DNA of 64,000 bases, from the NCBI GenBank assembly GCA_034189165.1, contig JAXHVN010000050.1, positions 131,532 to 195,531 of the forward strand. Direction: 5' to 3'. Positions 42,261-53,356 of the stretch are shown here, one piece after another. A model generated the notes under the pieces. That model ran no database searches. It saw only the letters and a list, made by a program, of their open reading frames with translations, and had not been told where the DNA came from. The stretch's first letter is position 1. Each line of letters starts with the position of its first letter. The DNA is from JAASSS01 sp021767745 (GTDB taxonomy: Bacteria; Pseudomonadota; Gammaproteobacteria; UBA5335). The position numbers were made by a program, and so were the translations under genes.

Positions 42261-43219
42261 GGTATTCGCGGATCGTGGCGACCGGCCATTACCTGCCGGA
42301 GCGCGTTCTGACCAACGACGAGCTCGAGCGGATGGTCGAGACGAGCGATGCCTGGATCCGCGCCCGGACCGGCATCCGGCAGCGCCACATCGCCGCGCCG
42401 ACCGAATCGGTGGCAGGCATGGGGGAGCGGGCGAGCCGCATGGCGCTCGAGACCGCGGGGTTGGCTGCCGAGGACATCGACCTGATCGTGATGGGGACGA
42501 CCACACCCGATCAGGTCTTCCCCAACAGCGCCGTGATCATGCAGGAGCGCCTGGGTGTCGCCGGCATTCCCGCCTTCAGTCTGGAGGCGGCCTGCAGCGG
42601 GTTCATCTACGCCCTGGCAGTCGCGGACAACTTCATCCGTGCCGGCTCGGCCGGTCGGGTGCTGGTGGTCGGGGCGGAGAAGATGTCCAGCATCGTCGAC
42701 TGGAACGACCGCTCGACCTGCGTGCTGTTCGGGGACGGGGCGGGGGCAGTGATCCTCGAACACACGCAGACGCCCGGCATCCTCGATACGCGGCTGCACG
42801 CCGATGGGCGCTACAAGGACCTGCTGCAGTTTCCTTCCGGCATCGCGTCGAGCAAAGCCCGCATCGCCGAGGATGCGTTGCAGATGAAGGGCAGCGAGGT
42901 CTTCCGCGTGGCGGTCGCCAAGCTCGGTGAGGAAATCGTCGAGACGCTGGCGCGACACGATCTTGACGGCAACGCCGTCGACTGGCTCGTGCCGCACCAG
43001 GCAAACGCCCGCATCATCAGCGCCATCGCGCGCCGGCTCGATCTGCCGATGGAGCGGGTGGTGCTGACCGTCGGCGAACACGGCAATACCTCTTCGGCCT
43101 CCGTGCCCCTGGCGCTCGATCTGGCCATCCGCGACGGCCGCATCCAGCGCGGCGACCTCCTGCTGCTCGAAGCCTTCGGCGGCGGATTCACCTGGGGTTC
43201 GGCGCTGGTCCGCTACTGA
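42257..43219 (+). CDS. fabH: 3-oxoacyl-ACP synthase III
   Basis: A 320-residue FabH with the complete catalytic triad: Cys113 in EAACSGFIYAL, His in VPHQANARI and Asn in GEHGNTSSAS. It condenses acetyl-CoA (or another primer) with malonyl-ACP to start fatty acid synthesis. Translationally coupled to plsX. In most gammaproteobacteria fabD, fabG, acpP and fabF follow; here the next gene is clpS, so the fab cluster is split. Confidence 0.95.
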   Translation: MRYSRIVATGHYLPERVLTNDELERMVETSDAWIRARTGIRQRHIAAPTESVAGMGERASRMALETAGLAAEDIDLIVMGTTTPDQVFPNSAVIMQERLGVAGIPAFSLEAACSGFIYALAVADNFIRAGSAGRVLVVGAEKMSSIVDWNDRSTCVLFGDGAGAVILEHTQTPGILDTRLHADGRYKDLLQFPSGIASSKARIAEDALQMKGSEVFRVAVAKLGEEIVETLARHDLDGNAVDWLVPHQANARIISAIARRLDLPMERVVLTVGEHGNTSSASVPLALDLAIRDGRIQRGDLLLLEAFGGGFTWGSALVRY

Positions 43220-43330
43220 CCCTGCCGGTCGGCCTTTAAAAGCCCGGGCCGCCTCTGCACAATGCCTGATACGGCCCCCCTTGGGCCGTGCCGCGCTGTG
43301 TCATTCGTCCGATCCGTATCCGAGTGACTT

Positions 43331-43651
43331 ATGGTCCATGACAACGATCCGGCTGGCGTCCACGACGGTGCGCTGGAGGCCGAGCGGCCGAAGCTCAAGC
43401 CGCCGCCGCGCTACAAGGTGGTCATGCTGAACGATGACTACACGCCGATGGAATTTGTGGTACACGTATTGCAAGCCTTTTTCGCGATGTCACGCAGCAA
43501 GGCCACCCAGGTCATGCTGCAGGTGCATACGAAGGGGCGTGCGATCTGCGGGGTGTATACCGCCGAGATTGCGGAGACGAAGGTTTCCCAGGTCAATGAG
43601 TTTGCGCGGAAGCACCAGCATCCACTGCTGTGCTCCGTGGAAGAAGCCTGA
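43331..43651 (+). CDS. clpS: ClpS adaptor of ClpAP
   Basis: A 106-residue ClpS: PPRYKVVMLNDDYTPMEFVV near residues 25-44, the N-end residue binding pocket, and HTKGRAICGVYTAEIAETKV near residue 70. It delivers proteins with destabilising N-terminal residues to ClpA. The gene precedes clpA by 75 bp. The 111-bp gap before it contains a hairpin ACGGCCC/GGGCCGT without T run. Confidence 0.95.
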   Translation: MVHDNDPAGVHDGALEAERPKLKPPPRYKVVMLNDDYTPMEFVVHVLQAFFAMSRSKATQVMLQVHTKGRAICGVYTAEIAETKVSQVNEFARKHQHPLLCSVEEA

Positions 43652-43726
43652 GCGGAGCAGGACGCACGGCAACGCCTACCAACGGATTACCGGGACTTGC
43701 GGCTTCGTGGCGACAAGGTGAGGGCA

Positions 43727-45973
43727 ATGCTGAGTAAAGAGCTCGAATACACCATCAACATGGCGTTCAGCGAGGCGCGCGAGAAACACCACGAGTTCAT
43801 CACCGTCGAGCACCTGCTGCTGGCCCTGCTCGACAACTCGATGGTCGCCGAGGTGCTGAAGGTCTGTGGGGCCGACCTCGACGTGCTCGCCAAGGAGCTG
43901 CGCGAGTTCATCGACACGCATACCCCGGTGGTGGACGGCCGGGAGACGCACGAGGTGCAGCCGACGCTTGGCTTCCAGCGGGTGCTGCAGCGGGCCTTCT
44001 TTCATGTCCAGTCCGCCGGCAAGAAGGAAGTCACCGCCATCAACGTGCTGGTGGCGATTTTCAGCGAGCAGGAGGCGCATGCCGTCTACCTGCTGAACCA
44101 GCAGTCGGTGACGCGGCTGGATGTGGTGAACTATATCTCCCACGGCATCGGTCAAACAGACGACCGCGAAGAGCGCGAGGGGCGTACCGGCGAGAGCCGC
44201 AGCGTCGACAAGGACGATGCCGACAGTCCGCTGGAGCTGTATGCGACCAACCTCAACCTCAAGGCGCGCAAGGGCCAGATCGACCCGCTGATCGGCCGCG
44301 AGGCGGAGATCGAGCGGGTGGTGCAGGTGCTGTGCCGGCGGCGCAAGAACAATCCGCTGCTGGTGGGTGAGGCTGGAGTCGGCAAGACCGCCATTGCCGA
44401 GGGCCTGGCCTGGCTGATCACCGAGGGCAGGGTACCGGAGGTGCTGGCCGACAGCACGATCTATGCGCTCGACATGGGCAGCCTGGTGGCCGGCACCAAG
44501 TATCGCGGCGACTTCGAGAAGCGGCTCAAGGGCATCCTGGCACAGCTCGACAAACAGCCCGGCGCCATCCTGTTCATCGATGAGATTCACACCGTGATCG
44601 GCGCGGGCGCAGCCTCCGGCGGGGTCATGGACGCCTCGAACCTGCTCAAGCCGATGCTGGCATCCGGCAGCCTGAAGTGCATCGGTTCAACGACCTACCA
44701 GGAATATCGCGGCATCTTCGAGAAAGACAGGGCGCTGGCGCGGCGTTTCCAGAAGATCGATGTGCACGAGCCGACGGTCGAGGAGACCTATCGCATCCTG
44801 CGCGGTCTGCAGACCCACTTCGAGAGCCACCACGAGGTGCGCTACACCAGCACGGCACTGCGGGCGGCGGCGGATCTCTCCTCGCGCTACATCAACGACC
44901 GCCACTTGCCGGACAAGGCGATCGACGTGATCGACGAGGCGGGCGCGCAGTTGCGGCTGCGCCCGGCGAGCCGCCGCAAGAAGACCGTGTCGGTGGGAGA
45001 TGTGGAGGAGATCGTGGCGAAGTTCGCCCGTATCCCCCCCAAGAGCGTCTCGACCTCCGATCGCGACGTGCTGCGCAACCTCGAGCGCGACCTGAAGCTG
45101 GTGATCTACGGGCAGGACGAGGCCATCGGCACGCTCGCCACCGCGATCAAGCTGTCGCGCTCCGGGCTCGGCAGCGCCGACAAGCCGATCGGCTCGTTCC
45201 TGTTCGCCGGTCCCACCGGCGTCGGCAAGACAGAGGTGACCCGACAGCTGGCGCGGATCATGAACATCGACCTGATCCGCTTCGACATGTCCGAGTACAT
45301 GGAGCGGCATACCGTGTCCCGCCTGATCGGGGCGCCGCCCGGTTATGTTGGCTTCGACCAAGGTGGCCTGCTGACCGACGCGGTCCTCAAGACCCCGCAC
45401 GCGGTGGTGCTGCTGGACGAGATCGAGAAGGCGCATCCGGAGGTCTTCAACCTGCTGCTGCAGGTCATGGATCATGGCACGCTGACGGACAACAATGGCC
45501 GCAAGGCAGACTTTCGCAACATCATCCTGATCATGACGACCAACGCCGGGGCGCAGCAGTCGCAGCGTCGCTCCGTCGGCTTCACGACCCAGGACCACAG
45601 CACGGACCAGATGGAGGAGTTGCGCCGGGCGTTTACGCCCGAGTTCCGCAACCGGCTGGATGCGATCGTGCAGTTCTCCTCACTGGACGAGCGCACCATC
45701 GCCAGCGTGGTGGACAAGTTCCTGAGCGAGCTGGAAGTGCAACTGGAAGCGAAGAAGGTCCACCTGGTGATCGAGACGCCGGCACGGCACTGGCTCGCCC
45801 AGCGCGGCTACGATCCGCAGATGGGCGCGCGGCCGATGAGCCGGGTTATTCAGGAGAGCATCAAGCGGCCACTGGCCGACGAGATTCTGTTCGGCAGGCT
45901 GGTCGACGGCGGCCAAGTGACCGTGCGGGTGATCGACGACAAGCTGGAACTGGAGGTGGCGGAGCTCGCCTGA
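43727..45973 (+). CDS. clpA: ATP-dependent Clp protease ATP-binding subunit ClpA
   Basis: A 748-residue Clp ATPase: N-terminal Clp repeat domain, first AAA domain with Walker A GEAGVGKTAIAEG (near residue 213) and second with GPTGVGKTEVTRQ (near residue 494). Absence of the long middle coiled coil separates it from ClpB. It unfolds substrates for ClpP. ATG at 43727 gives MLSKELEYTIN, the usual ClpA start. Confidence 0.95.
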   Translation: MLSKELEYTINMAFSEAREKHHEFITVEHLLLALLDNSMVAEVLKVCGADLDVLAKELREFIDTHTPVVDGRETHEVQPTLGFQRVLQRAFFHVQSAGKKEVTAINVLVAIFSEQEAHAVYLLNQQSVTRLDVVNYISHGIGQTDDREEREGRTGESRSVDKDDADSPLELYATNLNLKARKGQIDPLIGREAEIERVVQVLCRRRKNNPLLVGEAGVGKTAIAEGLAWLITEGRVPEVLADSTIYALDMGSLVAGTKYRGDFEKRLKGILAQLDKQPGAILFIDEIHTVIGAGAASGGVMDASNLLKPMLASGSLKCIGSTTYQEYRGIFEKDRALARRFQKIDVHEPTVEETYRILRGLQTHFESHHEVRYTSTALRAAADLSSRYINDRHLPDKAIDVIDEAGAQLRLRPASRRKKTVSVGDVEEIVAKFARIPPKSVSTSDRDVLRNLERDLKLVIYGQDEAIGTLATAIKLSRSGLGSADKPIGSFLFAGPTGVGKTEVTRQLARIMNIDLIRFDMSEYMERHTVSRLIGAPPGYVGFDQGGLLTDAVLKTPHAVVLLDEIEKAHPEVFNLLLQVMDHGTLTDNNGRKADFRNIILIMTTNAGAQQSQRRSVGFTTQDHSTDQMEELRRAFTPEFRNRLDAIVQFSSLDERTIASVVDKFLSELEVQLEAKKVHLVIETPARHWLAQRGYDPQMGARPMSRVIQESIKRPLADEILFGRLVDGGQVTVRVIDDKLELEVAELA

Positions 45974-46009
45974 CGGGCGGCTCCGGCCGGAACGGATGGG
46001 CGGCTTCGC

Positions 46010-46228
46010 TCAGCGCCCGCGATAGACGATCCGGCCCTTGCTGAGGTCGTAAGGGGTCAGCTGCACGGTGACCTTGTCGCCGGTGAGAATGCGGATGTAG
46101 TGCTTGCGCATCTTGCCGGAGATGTGCGCGGTCACTACATGCCCATTGTCCAGCTCGACCCGAAACGTCGTGTTGGGCAACGTCTCGACGACCTTGCCCT
46201 GCATTTCAATCAGATCTTCCTTCGCCAT
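46010..46228 (-). CDS. infA: Translation initiation factor IF-1
   Basis: A 72-residue IF-1, MAKEDLIEMQGKVVETLPNT at the start and HISGKMRKHYIRILTGDKV in the middle, all S1/OB-fold. It is the standard length. It lies convergent to clpA and 64 bp downstream of aat. Confidence 0.97.
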   Translation of the reverse strand: MAKEDLIEMQGKVVETLPNTTFRVELDNGHVVTAHISGKMRKHYIRILTGDKVTVQLTPYDLSKGRIVYRGR

Positions 46229-46292
46229 AACCTCTCGTGATGTCGCTGCCGCCCCTGCCGGGGGCGGGGCGATTTTGCCCAATCGCCGCAAG

Positions 46293-47033
46293 TTAAACAA
46301 CTTCGGCCGCAAAATGGCGCCGGGGTTCCGCCAGATCGGCATCGAACCGCCAGCGCGCAACCGGTGGCCGGGCTAGGGCGAGAGCGAGCTGGCGTTCGAA
46401 CTGGGTGCGAGGGATTTCGCGCGCGCCGAGCCGCGCCAGGTGCGGTGTCAACAGCTGGCAGTCCAGCAGTGTGAAGTCCCACCGGTACAGCTGCTCGGAG
46501 AGCAGCAACAGGGCGATCTTGGAGCCATCCGCTGCGGCGCTGAACATCGACTCGCCGAAGAACGCGCCGCCCAGCACCGGTCCGTAGAGCCCGCCGATCA
46601 GGCGCCCACCGGCCCACACCTCGACCGAGTGCGCATGCCCGGCGCGGTGCAGCTCGAGGTAGGCGCGCCGCATCTGCGGGCCGAGCCAGGTCTCGCTATG
46701 TCCATCGCGCGGCGCCGCGCATCGATCGACCACGTGCTCGAAGCAGCGATCGAAGCTCAGGCGCAGGCTTGCATCCTGCCGCAGCCGACGTCGGAGCCGC
46801 CGCGAAGCGTGCACGGCGCCGGGCACGAACATCGCACGGGGATCCGGCGCCCACCACAGGGTCGGCTCCCCTTCATTGAACCAGGGGAAGATGCCCCGCC
46901 GATAGGCCGCCAGCAGCCAGGGTTCGCGCAGGGCACCCCCGGCAGCCAGCAGGCCGTTGATATCCCGCCGCGCACGGGCCGTGGGCGGGAACCGGGGCTC
47001 GCCGGCGGGGTCGAGCCAGGGGATCGCGGTCAT
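46293..47033 (-). CDS. aat: Leucyl/phenylalanyl-tRNA-protein transferase
   Basis: A 246-residue Aat: FPPTARA, LLAAYRRGIFPWFNEGEP near residue 38, WWAPDPRAMF, and GGLYGPVLGGAFFGESMFS near residue 150. It adds Leu or Phe to N-terminal Arg/Lys of proteins, making ClpS substrates, so it functions with clpS-clpA nearby. The start overlaps the preceding FemAB-like gene by 4 bp. In many relatives bpt lies between aat and infA; it is absent here. Confidence 0.94.
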   Translation of the reverse strand: MTAIPWLDPAGEPRFPPTARARRDINGLLAAGGALREPWLLAAYRRGIFPWFNEGEPTLWWAPDPRAMFVPGAVHASRRLRRRLRQDASLRLSFDRCFEHVVDRCAAPRDGHSETWLGPQMRRAYLELHRAGHAHSVEVWAGGRLIGGLYGPVLGGAFFGESMFSAAADGSKIALLLLSEQLYRWDFTLLDCQLLTPHLARLGAREIPRTQFERQLALALARPPVARWRFDADLAEPRRHFAAEVV

Positions 47034-48193
47034 TCGCCGGTCGGGGGCTGACGGTCGCGAAACGGACCATGCACAGTCATCTGCTGCGCGTAATACTCCA
47101 CCAGGGGCTGCTCTCGCTGCAGGAAGTCGGCCACGGCCCGGGAGAAGGCCGGGTCGGCGAGATAATGGGCGGACCAGCTGTAGTGCGGCAGAAAGCCGCG
47201 TGCCAGCTTGTGCTCGCCCTGGGTGCCCGGGTCGAACGCGCGCAAGCCATGGGCGATGCAATAGTCGATCCCCTGGTAGTAGCAGAGCTCGAAATGCAGG
47301 CTGTGATAGTCGGCATCGGCGCCCCAGTGGCGGCCGTAGAGCAGGTCGCCGTCAGCGAACAGGATGGCGGCCGCGATCAGCCGGCCGTGCCGATGCGCGA
47401 GACTCACGATCAGTTGGTCGGACATGGTACGTGTGATCTGCTCGAAGAACGCCTGCGTCATGTAGGGCGCGCGACCGCGCAGCGCGAAGGTGCTGGCGTA
47501 CAGCGGATAGATCTCGTGCCAACGATCCGGATCGAGGGCCGCCCCGGTGAGCGTTTGCACCTCGATGCCCTGTTCGGCCACCCGGCGGCGTTCCCGCCGG
47601 ATCTTCTTGCGCTTGGCGGCGCTCATGGCGCCGATATAGTCATCGAAGCTGGCGTAGCCGGCATTGTGCCAGCGGAACTGGCAGGCCTTGCGCAGCAGCA
47701 GCCCAGCGGCCGCCATGGCATCGCGGGCCTGCCGGTCGGGAAACAGCACATGCAGCGAGGACAGCCCCTCCCGGTCCACCTGGGTACACGCCGCTCGCAG
47801 CAGGCGTGTCTCGACGGCGGCCTTGGCGTCGTCGTCGGTGTCCGCGGTCAGCAGGCGCGGGCCGGCCACCGGCGTGAAGGGGACGGCGCTGACCAGCTTC
47901 GGGTAGTAATGACGGCCGGCGCGCTGATAAGCCTCGGCCCAGGCGAAGTCGAAGACGAACTCGCCCATGGAATGCTGCTTCAGATACAGCGGCATGGCGC
48001 CGATCGGTAGCCCGTCGCCTTCGGCCAGCAGGTGCCGGGTGTGCCAGCCGGTGCCAGCGCCCACGCAGCCCGTCTGCTCCAGCGCCAGCAGGAACTCGTG
48101 ACGCAGGAAGGGATAGCCGCCGGCGTTCAGACGATTCCAGGCGGCAGGCGTCACCTCGGCCACCGATCGCAGTTGGCGCACGGCGCAATTCAC
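47030..48193 (-). CDS. FemAB/GNAT-like protein (PF04339-type)
   Basis: A 387-residue protein of the GNAT-superfamily group annotated as peptidogalycan biosynthesis/FemAB-like. SAAKRKKIRRERRRVAEQGI near residue 180 is the family's basic helix, followed by LYASTFALRGRAPYMTQAFFE and FDPGTQGEHKLARGFLP near residue 345. GTG at 48193 is chosen because GGAGGCGAG lies just before it; a GTG at 48244 would add 17 residues. It is translationally coupled to aat, which suggests a link to aminoacyl transfer, but no activity is known for the family. Confidence 0.72.
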   Translation of the reverse strand: MNCAVRQLRSVAEVTPAAWNRLNAGGYPFLRHEFLLALEQTGCVGAGTGWHTRHLLAEGDGLPIGAMPLYLKQHSMGEFVFDFAWAEAYQRAGRHYYPKLVSAVPFTPVAGPRLLTADTDDDAKAAVETRLLRAACTQVDREGLSSLHVLFPDRQARDAMAAAGLLLRKACQFRWHNAGYASFDDYIGAMSAAKRKKIRRERRRVAEQGIEVQTLTGAALDPDRWHEIYPLYASTFALRGRAPYMTQAFFEQITRTMSDQLIVSLAHRHGRLIAAAILFADGDLLYGRHWGADADYHSLHFELCYYQGIDYCIAHGLRAFDPGTQGEHKLARGFLPHYSWSAHYLADPAFSRAVADFLQREQPLVEYYAQQMTVHGPFRDRQPPTGE

Positions 48194-48309
48194 CTCGCCT
48201 CCAGCAGCGACCGCCAGCAGGTTCGATGGGCTTGGCAGCTCCACCGGGAGATGGCGATCAACGCTTTCTGCTCATATACTTGAGTCGCATTTCTCACGGA
48301 ACTTCTCGC

Positions 48310-50660
<2,351 letters not shown>

Positions 50661-50661
<1 letters not shown>

Positions 50662-51281
50662 TGTATATCCGTCTGCGGCAGCGCTGGCTGCTGCCGATTC
50701 TTATCGTGATCTGGGGCCCGGTACCGGCTGCGGGCTCGCCACTGCAGTCGTTCTTCGAGGCGAGCCGGACGCTGAGCGGGCAATTCGAACAGGTACTGTT
50801 CGATGCCCGCGACAGCGTGCAGGAGCGGTCCACCGGCGCGTTCTGGCTGCAGCGGCCCGGGCAGTTTCGCTGGGAATATCGCAGTCCGTATCCGCAGACG
50901 TTGCTGAGCGACGGCGAGCGCCTGTGGCTGTACGATCCTGATCTCGCCCAGGTCACGGTGCGCCCGCTCGCCGAGGCGCTCGCCAGCGCACCGGCGGCGC
51001 TGCTGACCGGCGAAGGCCTGGTGGCGCAGGCATTCGCCGTGGAGCGGCTGCGCGAGAATGGTGCCGTGACCTGGTATGCGCTGACCCCTCGCAGCGATGC
51101 CGGGGACTTTCGCCGCGTCGAGCTTGCGCTCGAGGATAACGTGCCGGTGCAGATGATCCTCTACGACAACTTCGATCAGCGGACCGTCATTACCTTCAGC
51201 CGCCTGCAGGTGAATCAGCCGCTGCCGTCTTCGCGCTTCGAGTTCGAGGCGCCGCCGGGAGTCGAGGTTGTCGAGGGCTGA
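50661..51281 (+). CDS. lolA: Outer-membrane lipoprotein carrier protein LolA
   Basis: A 206-residue periplasmic chaperone with signal peptide (WLLPILIVIWGPVPAAG) and the LolA pattern LSGQFEQVLFDARDSVQE, FWLQRPGQFRWEY near residue 55. It carries lipoproteins from LolCDE to LolB. The ATG overlaps the ftsK stop by one base. The order ftsK-lolA is conserved in gammaproteobacteria. Confidence 0.94.
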
Positions 51282-51642
51282 GCGCCGCCGGCGCCTTCTC
51301 TGGGGGGCAGGTGGGGTGGCGCTGGTGGGCCTGATCGGCTGGGGATCGCTGATGCCGGCTCCCGCGCCGGCATCGCCCGGATACACCGATAAGCTGGTGC
51401 ATCTGACGGCCTACACGGTACTCGCCGGCTGGTGGGCCCTGGGCTGGCGCGGCGCGTTCTGGCCGCTCGCCATCGGGGTATTCGGCTACGGTGCGCTGCT
51501 GGAGGTGTTGCAGACCCTCGGCGGCACGCGCACCGGCTCATGGGGCGATCTGGCAGCCAACGGCGCCGGCGTCGCGGCCGGCGTGCTCGCTGCGATCCCG
51601 TTGCGCCAGCGCATGCGTGGGTCCCGCAGGCCGGACGCATGA
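51268..51642 (+). CDS. VanZ-like membrane protein
   Basis: A 124-residue protein with about four hydrophobic helices. YTDKLVHLTAYTVLAGWWALG and EVLQTLGGTRTGSWGDLAANGAG match the VanZ-like family (D-K-x-x-H and R-x-x-x-x-D-x-x-A-N). TTG is the probable start; it overlaps the end of lolA by 14 bp and the start of rarA by 4 bp, so it is an insertion into the usual lolA-rarA pair. Function unknown. Confidence 0.8.
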   Translation: MSRAERRRRLLWGAGGVALVGLIGWGSLMPAPAPASPGYTDKLVHLTAYTVLAGWWALGWRGAFWPLAIGVFGYGALLEVLQTLGGTRTGSWGDLAANGAGVAAGVLAAIPLRQRMRGSRRPDA

Positions 51643-52955
51643 GCATCGATCCCCGACCGCTGGCGGAACGGATGCGTCCGGCGCAGCTGGCCGAGGTCGC
51701 CGGTCAACCGCAGCTGCTCGGCGCCGAGGGGCCCCTGCGTCTGGCACTCGTGGCCGGCAGGCCGCACTCGCTCATCTTCTGGGGGCCGCCGGGTACCGGC
51801 AAGACCACGCTGGCCCGTCTGCTCGCAGCGGAATGGGCGCTGGCTTTCGTCAGCCTTTCGGCGGTGCTCGATGGCGTGCGCGAGGTGCGGGCGGCGGTGG
51901 CACAGGCAGAGGCCGCCCGGGCCTCGACGGGGCAGGGCACGCTGCTGTTCGTTGATGAGGTGCATCGCTTCAACAAGGCGCAGCAGGATGCCTTTCTGCC
52001 GCATGTCGAGCGTGGTGCCATCGTCTTGGTGGGCGCCACCACCGAGAACCCGGCATTCGAGCTCAACGGCGCGCTGCTCAGCCGCCTGCGGGTCTATCGC
52101 CTGCAGCGGCTGGATCGAGAGGCGCTGCAGGCGCTGCTGCGACGCGCCTGGGGTGCCGACGAGGGCCTCGGTCGGCCGGCGGCCGAGCTCACGGCAGGGG
52201 CGCTCGATCTGCTCGCGGATCTGGCCGATGGTGACGCCCGGCGGGCGCTGAATCTGCTGGAGCAGGCAGCGCTGGAGCAGCCGGGTGCGCTGGATCGCGA
52301 AGGCGTGGCGCGTGCGATCGAGGCGCAGCCACTGCTGTTCGACAAGGGTGGCGAGCAGTTCTATGACCAGATCTCGGCCCTGCACAAGGCGGTGCGGGGG
52401 TCGGCGCCCGATGCGGCGCTGTACTGGCTCGCCCGGATGCTCGGCGGCGGTTGCGACCCGCAGTACGTGGCGCGTCGGCTGGTGCGCATGGCGAGCGAGG
52501 ATATCGGCAACGCCGACCCGCGAGCGCTGCAGGTCGCGCTCGACGCCTGGGAGGCGCAGGAGCGCCTGGGCCAGCCGGAGGGCGAGCTCGCCCTTGCACA
52601 GGCAGTCGCCTATCTGGCCAGCGTGCCGAAGAGCAACGCGGTCTACCGCGCCTGGCAGGCAGCGCAGGACGAGGTTCGCGGGAGCGGCTCGCTGCCCGTG
52701 CCGCTGCATCTGCGCAATGCACCCACGGCGCTGGCACGTGCCGAGGGCGCCGGGCGGCGTTATCGCTATGCGCACGACGAACCCGAGGGCTACGCCGCCG
52801 GCGAGGACTACTTTCCCGCCGGCGTGCGGGCGCGCCGCTACTACGCGCCCGTCGACCGCGGCCTGGAGCAGCGCATCGCCGAGCGTCTGGCGCGGCTGGC
52901 AGCAGCGGATCGGGCCTGGCACGCTCGCGCCGACGACGGATCGTCGGAGCGCTGA
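51639..52955 (+). CDS. rarA: Replication-associated recombination protein RarA (MgsA)
   Basis: A 438-residue AAA+ ATPase with Walker A FWGPPGTGKTTLARL near residue 48, Walker B LLFVDEVHRFNKAQQD near residue 103, and the RarA C-terminal domain (GYAAGEDYFPAG near residue 388). It acts at stalled replication forks. Position between lolA and crcB/serS is typical. Confidence 0.94.
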   Translation: MSIDPRPLAERMRPAQLAEVAGQPQLLGAEGPLRLALVAGRPHSLIFWGPPGTGKTTLARLLAAEWALAFVSLSAVLDGVREVRAAVAQAEAARASTGQGTLLFVDEVHRFNKAQQDAFLPHVERGAIVLVGATTENPAFELNGALLSRLRVYRLQRLDREALQALLRRAWGADEGLGRPAAELTAGALDLLADLADGDARRALNLLEQAALEQPGALDREGVARAIEAQPLLFDKGGEQFYDQISALHKAVRGSAPDAALYWLARMLGGGCDPQYVARRLVRMASEDIGNADPRALQVALDAWEAQERLGQPEGELALAQAVAYLASVPKSNAVYRAWQAAQDEVRGSGSLPVPLHLRNAPTALARAEGAGRRYRYAHDEPEGYAAGEDYFPAGVRARRYYAPVDRGLEQRIAERLARLAAADRAWHARADDGSSER

Positions 52956-52960
52956 CGTCG

Positions 52961-53344
52961 ATGACGGAGCTGGTGTCGCGGCTGGCGTTGGTGGCGCTCG
53001 GCGGGGCGGCCGGCGCCCTGGGGCGCTATCTGCTGGTGCTGGCGAGCGCCCGCCTGCTCGATGGTGACTGGCCGCTCGGCACCTGGCTCGCGAACGTGGT
53101 CGGCTCGTTCGTCATCGGTGTGCTCGCCAGCATGTTCGCCCTGCGGGGCGCGCCGGACGGCTGGCGGCTGCTCTGGATCGTCGGCGTGCTGGGCGGCTTC
53201 ACGACCTTCTCCAGCTTCTCGCTGGAGACGGTGCTGCTCATCCAGCAACATCAGCTGCTGCGCGCGGGGGGATATGTCCTCGCCAGCGTAGCGGTCTGTC
53301 TGTGCGCGACCTGGCTCGGCATAATGGCCGGCCGCCGATTCTGA
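52961..53344 (+). CDS. crcB: Fluoride channel CrcB/FluC
   Basis: A 127-residue membrane protein with four helices: GGAAGALGRYLL near the start, NVVGSFVIGVL near residue 45 and GVLGGFTTFSSFSLE near residue 70, the fluoride pore motif. It exports fluoride. No fluoride riboswitch is visible in the 5-bp gap before it, so expression must follow rarA. Confidence 0.93.
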   Translation: MTELVSRLALVALGGAAGALGRYLLVLASARLLDGDWPLGTWLANVVGSFVIGVLASMFALRGAPDGWRLLWIVGVLGGFTTFSSFSLETVLLIQQHQLLRAGGYVLASVAVCLCATWLGIMAGRRF

Positions 53345-53356
53345 CGGATACTGCCG

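Noticed and set aside
43260..43300. Hairpin ACGGCCC/GGGCCGT before clpS
   Set aside because: No T run and no adjacent gene end that needs it; function unclear.
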